A DNA stretch of 15,432 nt from assembly GCA_015067385.1 (NCBI GenBank), contig SVMP01000037.1, positions 1 to 15,432 of the forward strand, read 5' to 3'. How positions within the stretch are numbered: position 1 is the stretch's first letter; the number at the start of each line of letters is the position of its first letter. This DNA is from Oscillospiraceae bacterium. Its GTDB lineage: Bacteria > Bacillota > Clostridia > Oscillospirales > UBA644. Positions 1 to 6,401 of the stretch are shown here, piece after piece. A program made the position numbers and the translations under genes. The notes beneath the pieces were generated by a model, which saw only the letters and a program-made list of their open reading frames with translations, made no database searches and was not told the origin of the DNA.

Positions 1-1
1 C

Positions 2-1102
2 GCTTCCGTCGTAGGCCTCGGTGTTGGGCTTATCATCGGGCTTGCTACCGATTATTTTACGGACGATCGCCGCTCGCCTGTCCGCCGTGTCGCAAAGGCT
101 TCGGCTTCAGGTCCTGCGTTTACGATCATGTCGGGGCTTTCTTACGGCTTTATCAGCGTACTTCCTGCGCTTATCGGCATCGGCGTTTCGGCTCTCGTTT
201 CGTATAAGCTCTGCGAACCGCTTGGTGACGGCTATGCGATGTTCGGCATCTCGATGGCGGCGGTCGGTATGCTGTCTATCGTCGGAATTATCGTTTCAAA
301 CGACGCTTACGGCCCGATCGTTGACAATGCAAGAGGGCTTGCGGAAATGGGCGGCCTCGGCGATGATGTTATAGCCGTAACAGACGAACTCGACAGCGCA
401 GGCAACACCGTAAAAGCAATAACAAAAGGCTTTGCGATCGGCGCCGCAGGCTTAACGGTCATCTCTCTTCTCGGCGCATTTATCAGCGAGGTCAACACTG
501 CGGCGGCAGAGCTTGGCGTTATGGGCATTTCAGGCTTTGATATTACGGATCCCGTCGTGTTCTTCGGAATGCTCGTGGGTGCGGCGATTCCGCCTGTGTT
601 CTCTGCGATGCTCATGCTCGGCGTTGACAAAAATGCACAGCGTATGGTTGCCGAAATTCACAGACAGTTCCGCTCGATCGCAGGGCTTAAAGAGGGCAGA
701 GCGATGCCGGAATACGATAAATGTATCGATATTGCAACGTCCGGCGCTCTCCGTGAGCTTATTCCTGCAGGGCTTATAGCGATTTTTTCAACGCTTGCGG
801 TCGGATTTATCGGCGGCGTTACTGCAATCGGCGGTTTTTTAACGGGAAACATCGTCAGCGGCCTCGTTTTTGCGATGTTTATGTCAAACTCGGGCGGACT
901 TTGGGATAACTCGAAAAAATATATCGAATCGGGTGCGGAGGGCGGCAAGGGCTCGGCTGCTCATAAAAGTGCGGTCGTCGGCGATACGGTCGGCGATCCG
1001 TTCAAGGACACCGCAGGCCCCTCGATCAACACCCAGATCACCGTCGTTTCCCTCGTCGCTTCGCTTGTTTCTACTTTGTTTTTGACGTTTTCTATTTTTT
1101 AA
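2..1102 (+). CDS. hppA: Membrane-bound proton-translocating pyrophosphatase, C-terminal part (5' end outside window)
   Basis: The frame is open from base 2 and ends at TAA 1100-1102, giving 366 visible residues of a family usually near 700. Membrane pyrophosphatases couple PPi hydrolysis to ion pumping across the cytoplasmic membrane. Visible family signatures include GPIVDNARGLAEMGG, GNTVKAITKGFAIG, SNSGGLWDNSKKYIE and the metal/PPi-binding GDTVGDPFKDTAGPSIN near the C-terminus, with several hydrophobic segments between them. The codon at 413-415 encodes Lys in GNTxK and 422-424 encodes Thr; in this family Lys/Thr at these two positions marks K+-independent enzymes, while Ala/Gly or Ala/Ala marks K+-dependent ones. 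An H+ pump that does not need K+ is therefore inferred. An ATG at 128 lies inside the conserved domain and is not the start. The gene is followed by a hairpin and a terminator. Confidence 0.95.
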   Translation, partial: ASVVGLGVGLIIGLATDYFTDDRRSPVRRVAKASASGPAFTIMSGLSYGFISVLPALIGIGVSALVSYKLCEPLGDGYAMFGISMAAVGMLSIVGIIVSNDAYGPIVDNARGLAEMGGLGDDVIAVTDELDSAGNTVKAITKGFAIGAAGLTVISLLGAFISEVNTAAAELGVMGISGFDITDPVVFFGMLVGAAIPPVFSAMLMLGVDKNAQRMVAEIHRQFRSIAGLKEGRAMPEYDKCIDIATSGALRELIPAGLIAIFSTLAVGFIGGVTAIGGFLTGNIVSGLVFAMFMSNSGGLWDNSKKYIESGAEGGKGSAAHKSAVVGDTVGDPFKDTAGPSINTQITVVSLVASLVSTLFLTFSIF

Positions 1103-1104
1103 CA

Positions 1105-1130
1105 GTATAAATTCATCTTTGAATTTATAC
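1105..1130. repeat. Perfect 11-bp hairpin just after the hppA stop
   Basis: GTATAAATTCA (1105-1115) is perfectly complementary to TGAATTTATAC (1120-1130), with loop tctt. It begins three bases after the hppA stop codon and is AT-rich with no T-tract, so it is not a classical terminator. It is followed at once by TATATCGC (1131-1138), the inverted form of the GCGATATA motif repeated beyond the terminator, so it looks like one more unit of that hairpin array in the opposite orientation. Confidence 0.7.
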
Positions 1131-1139
1131 TATATCGCA

Positions 1140-1184
1140 AAAGGACTCACAAAGTCTTTATGGCTTTGTGAGTCCTTTATTTTT
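1140..1184 (+). terminator. Intrinsic terminator of hppA, possibly bidirectional
   Basis: AAGGACTCACAAAG (1141-1154) pairs perfectly with CTTTGTGAGTCCTT (1164-1177) around a 9-nt loop, and 1140-1178 adds a base pair. The + strand tail is atttttc, a usable U-tract. Read on the minus strand the tail is TTTTGCG, so it may also stop the GH35 operon arriving from the other side. Inverted motifs TATATCGC (1131-1138) and GCGATATA (1187-1194) bracket it. Confidence 0.85.
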
Positions 1185-1186
1185 CA

Positions 1187-1285
1187 GCGATATATTTGCT
1201 TCGCAAATGCGATATATCCGATATTTCGGATGCGATATATTTTCATTGTGTGAAAATGCGATATATTTTCGCTGCGCTAAAATAT
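1187..1285. repeat. Modular hairpin array: four GCGATATAT motifs alternating with distinct mini-hairpins
   Basis: GCGATATAT occurs exactly at 1187-1195, 1209-1217, 1232-1240 and 1258-1266 (steps 22, 23, 26). Each interval folds into its own short hairpin with a different sequence: ATTTGC/GCAAAT (1194-1208), ATCCGA/TCGGAT (1216-1231), ATTTTCA/TGAAAAT (1239-1257) and ATATTTT/AAAATAT (1263-1285). The array lies between the converging hppA and GH35 genes, ending 6 bases before the GH35 stop. No coding capacity is seen. It resembles an intergenic palindromic-repeat element; I do not recognise a named family. Confidence 0.75.
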
Positions 1286-1291
1286 GTTAAA

Positions 1292-3376
1292 TTAAAATTC
1301 CAAAGTTTTAACTTCCATCGGTTTGAGTTCGACGTTTTGCCAGACGTTGTTCTCAAATCTGATGTCGGTTGACTGTGCGCCCGAATAGAGATTCATAACG
1401 AAAATGATGCCGTGACCGTCCTCTTTTCTGAAAAGAGAGGTGAAGATCTGGCGGTTTGAGTGTTCAACACACGGTTTTGCGCCGAGATGTTTAACGATCT
1501 GACGAACCATATCGACATGAGCATTCTGTTCAAGCTGATAGCTGAAGCCTGCGAAAACGACCTCGCCGTTGCCGACTTTTCTTGAAACGATCACGGGCTT
1601 TTCCGCTTCGCCTATAACCGTGTCTTTGTTTTCTTCGGGAACAGCCGCGCGTTTGTAACGTATGCTGTAAACTCTTTCGTCCATGAGGCTTACGGATGTT
1701 GAATGAATGCTTGTAAATGGCTCGGTCTTAATTCCGATGTAGTCACGTAAAAGAGTGCATGGCTCGTATTTTTCGTTTAACGACGGTATTATGGGCAGAA
1801 TAAACAGCTTGCCGCCGTTTTCGAGGAATTTTATGATATTTTTCTGCGCTTTTTCCGAAAGAGCATCGGGAGCGCCGAGAATAAGGGGCTTGTCCGTTGA
1901 AGGAACGCAGGATGAAATATCGCAAAGCTCCGGCGCATATTCGGATGCGTAAAGGGTGTAGATCAAGCCGTGCTTCATAAAATCATACGCTTCGTTCTGA
2001 CCGAATTCGCCGTTATATCCGAACTGATTTGCTCTTATCATTTCAAGCTCGTACGCAATACGCACGGAGCTTACCATTTCGGCGGACTGCAGCCAGCGGT
2101 GCTCATCGAGGAATTTGCCGAACTTCTGAGCCGCATAATATGTACGGTTTATCCTTCCGTCAGCGTGGATAAATGCGTCGTAGTCGTAAACGTCGGCAGT
2201 ACTTCCCGTGTTTTTGAAGTTGATGCCGCCCGTGTAGATATAATAATTCAAGCCTTTAACGCCTACCGCAATATTCAGCATGTACCACGCAAGCAGGTCT
2301 TCGGGCAGGATCGGCGGGAAATTTGAAAGCGAGCCGCCGGGCATCTCCATAATTGTCGGAACCATGCCGAGATTTCTTATTGATTCAACGGAAAAGAGAA
2401 GATTTACGGCATACTGGGGCGTGGGGTTGTTGTATGTTGAATTCTGAGAAAGGCAATAGTAATGGTCCGTACCGAGAAGCATACCGCCGAATTTCTCGTA
2501 TCTCGGCAACATCTTTTCGAAATAGCCGATCATATTGTGATTTGCGGCATTGTGGCAGATAAGGCTGTCAATGCCGTCCTCTCGAAGCCATGAAGAAAGG
2601 ATCTCCATATATTCGCCGCAAAGCTCAAGATATAATTCAAACATATCTCGCGCGCTTTTCGATGCGTAAATATCCGATGAATTTCTTCCGATCGGGTACG
2701 CTTCTTTTAACGTCTGCCAGCTTACGTTATATTCCTCGTTGATCTTTTCGAGGCTTCCGTAACGTTCAAGCAAAAATCTTGCATATCTTCCGTCTTCTTT
2801 CCCGAAGCCGTAAGTTTCGGGGTTGTAGTCGATCGAGCCTGCCCAGATGTGTGTTCCCGTAAGCTCGTTATCGACCTGCACCATGCAGATCGGGCCGCCG
2901 TTCGACGCAAGGTACGGTCTTACGACATCCGCAAAAGCTTTGTAGTACGGACGTGCTTTTTCAAGAAAAGTCGGGTGCATATACGATGCGGAGTTAAGGC
3001 ACGAGCCGTCGATCCTGCGAGCGAATACTTCGGGGTAGTTATCGAATAACCATTCGGGAATACCGCCGTTGACAAGCTCGGAATAAACATACGGACCGGG
3101 ACGGACGATAACTGCAAGGTCAAGCTTTTGGCAAAGCTCCAGAAATGCCGCAAGGTCACGCTGCGGACAGTCGCCGAATTGAATATCGCCCTCTGTTTCT
3201 TCGTGGACGATCCACGGAACGTACGTTGCAACACAGTTTCCGTACATTTCCTTTAACTGAATGAGTCTCGTTTCCCAGTCTTCGTGCGGAACACGGAAAT
3301 AGTGAAATTCGCCCGAAACAAGAAAACGCTCTTCACCGTTAAATAAATATTTATTATCTTTAATTTCAACTTTCAT
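1292..3376 (-). CDS. GH35-type beta-galactosidase with GH42-like features
   Basis: This 694-residue clan GH-A glycosidase should release terminal galactose from oligosaccharides. The N-terminus is GH35-like: SGEFHYFRVP (21-30), TYVPWIVHE (51-59), RPGPYVYSE (92-100) and GGPICMVQVDNE (160-171), where E171 is the expected acid/base. A candidate nucleophile is E344 in PTIMEMPGG, which looks more like the GH42 nucleophile region than the usual GH35 TExWxGWF. Residues about 490-550 (LGAPDALS...IIKFLENGGKLFIL) resemble the amidotransferase-like trimerisation domain of GH42 enzymes. There is no signal peptide, so it is probably cytoplasmic and acts on imported sugars. The SD AGAGGT (3384-3389) is 7 nt before the ATG and abuts the upstream gene's stop; the gap is 12 nt. 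It is the last gene of the operon. Family is fairly sure; exact substrate is not. Confidence 0.85.
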   Translation of the reverse strand: MKVEIKDNKYLFNGEERFLVSGEFHYFRVPHEDWETRLIQLKEMYGNCVATYVPWIVHEETEGDIQFGDCPQRDLAAFLELCQKLDLAVIVRPGPYVYSELVNGGIPEWLFDNYPEVFARRIDGSCLNSASYMHPTFLEKARPYYKAFADVVRPYLASNGGPICMVQVDNELTGTHIWAGSIDYNPETYGFGKEDGRYARFLLERYGSLEKINEEYNVSWQTLKEAYPIGRNSSDIYASKSARDMFELYLELCGEYMEILSSWLREDGIDSLICHNAANHNMIGYFEKMLPRYEKFGGMLLGTDHYYCLSQNSTYNNPTPQYAVNLLFSVESIRNLGMVPTIMEMPGGSLSNFPPILPEDLLAWYMLNIAVGVKGLNYYIYTGGINFKNTGSTADVYDYDAFIHADGRINRTYYAAQKFGKFLDEHRWLQSAEMVSSVRIAYELEMIRANQFGYNGEFGQNEAYDFMKHGLIYTLYASEYAPELCDISSCVPSTDKPLILGAPDALSEKAQKNIIKFLENGGKLFILPIIPSLNEKYEPCTLLRDYIGIKTEPFTSIHSTSVSLMDERVYSIRYKRAAVPEENKDTVIGEAEKPVIVSRKVGNGEVVFAGFSYQLEQNAHVDMVRQIVKHLGAKPCVEHSNRQIFTSLFRKEDGHGIIFVMNLYSGAQSTDIRFENNVWQNVELKPMEVKTLEF

Positions 3377-3388
3377 GAAAAATACCTC

Positions 3389-4480
3389 TTATTCAACGTT
3401 GTTTTGTCTCTGCTTGAATTCTGAAATAAGCAGATCGACCATTCTTCCGTAGCTCTTTACGCCGTCCTGCTGATCGTTCGCTTTGAGGTAAATATCGTTT
3501 ACCTTGTCGGATAGCTCGGCAACGGGGCCGTCGTATTTTTTCCAGTAATCGTTTTTCTCATTTATATCTTGTTTAACATCTTCCCGAAGTCCGCTGATTA
3601 TTTTGTAACACAGCTCCGAATCCTCTCTGTAAAGCGCAGAAGAGGTGTGCGAGTAAGCAAGCATCAAGCCCGAGTAGACAAATTCGGGATCTCCGCTTTC
3701 GATACAAGCCATGTACGCTATGAAATTCGCTTCGTCCTCTCTCATGTGTCCCCGAAGATGCGCAAGCTCGTGGCACATTGTTGCGGGGATCGAGACCTTC
3801 GGGATAGTGTCGTTTACGTTAGCCTCGTAAGTAAACGGAAAAAAGAAGCCTGTTATTTGGCTCATGGACATGAATCCGAAAAACGAAACGGGCTTCGGTC
3901 CGCTGTATTCGCCCGAAAGGGACGGATATTTTTCGGAGAGAGCTGCCATGTATTCCGCCGAAAGCTTTGAGTTTTCATCAAAGCTTCCGTATTTGCCGTC
4001 AAAGCCTTCTTTTGCCGTGTTGAGCCTTGAAACAATGTCTTCAAGCAGCTCGGCAAGCTCTTCGGTTGACGATTTTTCAACCGCAATATTCTCTGTTTCC
4101 GCAAAAGACGGGCGGTAATAGTTGATGCCGCACGTAACGCTGAAAACAAAAATGATAAACGACGCTATGCACGCAAGATTTACGATGTAAGAAACGAGTT
4201 TTTTTATCTTACCGTCCGTAAAAATGATGCCCAAAACTGTCGTTAATGTGTAAAAAACAAGGATAAAGGCTAAGGCAAGAAGAATTATCTGTGCTACCGA
4301 AACATCTGTCATGGAAAAAAGATGGTTCATCGTTCCCGAAACAACAGGGTAGATGTCCGATGCGTACATCTCGCAGAATTCGGGGTCTGTTTTCGCTTTC
4401 CCTATGATAAAGAGTGCGATCGGAAGCAGAATAAGTATCCAAAGACGTTTTAAACTGAATGTTTTTTCTCTTTCTTTCAT
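3389..4480 (-). CDS. DUF3810 family membrane protein with HELAH zinc-peptidase motif
   Basis: The protein has 363 residues. Three hydrophobic segments lie at about 13-28, 64-87 and 95-118, followed by a soluble domain. CHELAHLRG places a gluzincin-type HExxH motif at 237-241, and the following HMREDEANFIAY supplies acidic residues near 248-250 that could give the third zinc ligand, as in membrane-anchored metallopeptidase-like DUF3810 proteins. The family's substrate is unknown, so the role is inferred only as a membrane-bound protease or protease-like protein. The ATG overlaps the stop of the upstream SDR gene in an ATGA arrangement (4477-4480), implying translational coupling. The stop TAA (3391-3389) leads straight into the ribosome binding site of the GH35 gene. 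Confidence 0.85.
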   Translation of the reverse strand: MKEREKTFSLKRLWILILLPIALFIIGKAKTDPEFCEMYASDIYPVVSGTMNHLFSMTDVSVAQIILLALAFILVFYTLTTVLGIIFTDGKIKKLVSYIVNLACIASFIIFVFSVTCGINYYRPSFAETENIAVEKSSTEELAELLEDIVSRLNTAKEGFDGKYGSFDENSKLSAEYMAALSEKYPSLSGEYSGPKPVSFFGFMSMSQITGFFFPFTYEANVNDTIPKVSIPATMCHELAHLRGHMREDEANFIAYMACIESGDPEFVYSGLMLAYSHTSSALYREDSELCYKIISGLREDVKQDINEKNDYWKKYDGPVAELSDKVNDIYLKANDQQDGVKSYGRMVDLLISEFKQRQNNVE

Positions 4481-5235
4481 TTCTTTCCGAACTTCTTTCG
4501 TTGTGTGTTATATGCAAACACCATCTGAAGACTTTCGGGAGCAAGCTTCGCAAGGACCCTGCCTGCTTTCATCGAAAAACCGGGCACGATAACTTTCTGC
4601 TTTGCAAACATTTTTTTGATCGCATATTCCGCAACGTATTCGCTGGAAAGAGACGGTATGCTGAATCTGACGTTCGCAACCTCGTCAAAATTCGTTCTTA
4701 TGGGTCCCGGACAAAGCGAACCTATATATACGTTCGAGCCGTCACGTTTCATCTCATATGCCACAGCCTGCGTAAGCCTGTGTATATACGCCTTTGACGC
4801 ATAGTATGACGAGAACAGCGGTCCGGGTAAAAACGCAGCCGATGACGCAACATTGAGAATATAGCCCGAATTTCTCGCTTTCATGTCGCCGAGAAAGAGC
4901 TTCATGAGCATGTGCATCGCAGTCACGTTCGTGCTTATCATTTCCGTCTCACGTTCAAGGTCCGTTTCGCAGAATTTGCCGAAAACGCCGAATCCTGCGT
5001 TGTTTATAAGGATATCGATGTTTTTTTCCTTTACTTTTTCGTAAAGCGCATAGATATTTTCTTTTTTCGCAAGGTCACAGCTTATTATCTCAACAGGGAC
5101 GGAAAGCTCTTTTTTTAACGCTTCCATCGGTTCCGTACGTCTTGCGACAAGAATGAGCGATATGCCCTTTTTTGCAAGAACACGCGCCATGTCCCTTCCT
5201 ATGCCTGAGCTTGCGCCGGTTATAAGTGCTGTCAT
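4477..5235 (-). CDS. SDR family NAD(P)-dependent oxidoreductase
   Basis: This 252-residue classical short-chain dehydrogenase (DltE/COG0300-like) has a Rossmann cofactor site TGASSGIG at 6-13, NNAG at 78-81, a catalytic Asn at 103 (STNVTA), Ser at 131 in NVASSAA, and Tyr144/Lys148 in SSYYASK. The later CPGPIRTNF is the usual SDR segment after the active site. All tetrad residues are present, so it should be an active NAD(P)H-dependent oxidoreductase; the substrate cannot be read from sequence. Arg at the end of the second strand (VARRTEP, 30-36) hints at NADP(H) preference. The SD GAGGA overlaps the upstream alaX stop region, with an 11-bp gap, and its own stop overlaps the next gene by 4 bp. 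Confidence 0.93.
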   Translation of the reverse strand: MTALITGASSGIGRDMARVLAKKGISLILVARRTEPMEALKKELSVPVEIISCDLAKKENIYALYEKVKEKNIDILINNAGFGVFGKFCETDLERETEMISTNVTAMHMLMKLFLGDMKARNSGYILNVASSAAFLPGPLFSSYYASKAYIHRLTQAVAYEMKRDGSNVYIGSLCPGPIRTNFDEVANVRFSIPSLSSEYVAEYAIKKMFAKQKVIVPGFSMKAGRVLAKLAPESLQMVFAYNTQRKKFGKK

Positions 5236-5246
5236 GTTTTAAGTCC

Positions 5247-6401
5247 TCAGAGTGTTTGTGTTAAAATAAATTCTTTGATGCTTTCGGGCGATGTGTTAAC
5301 AGAACCCTGACATACCTCAGGTCTGCCGCCGCCTCTTCCCGAAAATCTGTCGCAGAGAGCTTTGTTTATCGGACGTATATCGCCTTTATCGGACGCCAAT
5401 GCGTATCTTGTAACGCCGTTTTCCTCGCCCGAAACAACTATCGCCGCCTTGCCCTTTTTCGCCAGAGAGAGAGCCAGCGTGCGAAGGTCGTTATTGTCTC
5501 TGCCTTCTTCTTTCAAAAATATTATATTTTCTGTTTGGGTAGTATTTTCTGTCTTTTCTTCAACATATTTTCGCCAAAGCAGCTCGCATTCGTATTTTCG
5601 TTCAACAAGCTCCTCAAGCAGACGTTCAACGCCGTTTGCAACCTCGCACGGTTTCTTCGATAAGAGGGCGGAAATGCGGTAAATATCGGCGTTTTTTCTG
5701 TTGTAATCTTCAAGCGCACGTTTGCCCGAAAGAATGGACAGGCGAACGCCGCCTTTGTATTTCATGTGTTCAACGACCTTAACGAGACCTATCTCGCCCG
5801 TTTTTTTAACGTGTGTTCCGCAACATGCGCACATGTCTGCACCCGGAACTTCAACTATCCTTACATCGCCCGTAAGCTCTTTCTTTGAACGGTATTCAAG
5901 CTTTTCAAGCTCTTCGGGAGAGGGGAAAAACGTTAAAATATTAAGGTTTTGAGCGATCATGGCATTCGTTTCGGCTTCAACATCCGCTATCTGCTCCGCA
6001 GAAAGAGGCCCGTCAAAATCAACGGTTATAAAATCGCTTCCCATATGAAAGCCGACATTATTGTAACCGAATCTTCGGTGAACTATTCCCGAAAGGATAT
6101 GCTCGCCCGAATGGTTCTGCATGAGCATGAAACGCTTTTCGAAATCTATCTCGCAGACAACTTTCGTTCCCACTTCGATGGGACGGTCAACCGTATGAAA
6201 TATCTCTCCGTCTTTTTCGTAAACGTCGCAAACGGTCGCATCGCCGATAGTGCCGTCGTCATGCGGCTGACCGCCGCCCGTCGGGAAAAACGCGGTCTGA
6301 TCGAGAGTAAGATCAAACTTGCCTTTGTTTTCCTCGCAGGCGGTAACGGTAGCTTCGAATTTCTTCAAATAGGGGTCCGAATTAAAAATCTTTTTTGTCA
6401 T
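5247..6401 (-). CDS. alaX: AlaX-type alanyl-tRNA editing protein with DHHA1 domain
   Basis: The 384-residue protein matches the long form of free-standing AlaRS editing proteins, which hydrolyse Ser or Gly mischarged onto tRNA-Ala. Visible are FPTGGGQPHDDG (39-50), the zinc motif HSGEH (H97, H101), CACCGTH (C193, H197) completing HxxxH...CxxxH, and a C-terminal DHHA1 signature GRGGGRPEVCQG (355-366). A predicted helical linker (about 225-285) joins the two domains. There is no synthetase catalytic domain. The start is chosen because MTKKIFNSDPYLKKFEATV fits the family N-terminus; it lies 20 bp inside the 3' end of the GH31 gene. Only a weak GAAG precedes it, so translation probably relies on coupling. 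Its place in a glycosidase operon is odd. Confidence 0.93.
   Translation of the reverse strand: MTKKIFNSDPYLKKFEATVTACEENKGKFDLTLDQTAFFPTGGGQPHDDGTIGDATVCDVYEKDGEIFHTVDRPIEVGTKVVCEIDFEKRFMLMQNHSGEHILSGIVHRRFGYNNVGFHMGSDFITVDFDGPLSAEQIADVEAETNAMIAQNLNILTFFPSPEELEKLEYRSKKELTGDVRIVEVPGADMCACCGTHVKKTGEIGLVKVVEHMKYKGGVRLSILSGKRALEDYNRKNADIYRISALLSKKPCEVANGVERLLEELVERKYECELLWRKYVEEKTENTTQTENIIFLKEEGRDNNDLRTLALSLAKKGKAAIVVSGEENGVTRYALASDKGDIRPINKALCDRFSGRGGGRPEVCQGSVNTSPESIKEFILTQTL

Noticed and set aside
21..374. 117-codon frame at the start of the window
   Set aside because: It lies in another frame of hppA, which carries clear family motifs throughout.
1187..1285. Spaced repeats as a CRISPR array
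   Set aside because: The constant part is only 9 bp, the intervals are self-complementary and of uneven length, and no cas gene is near.
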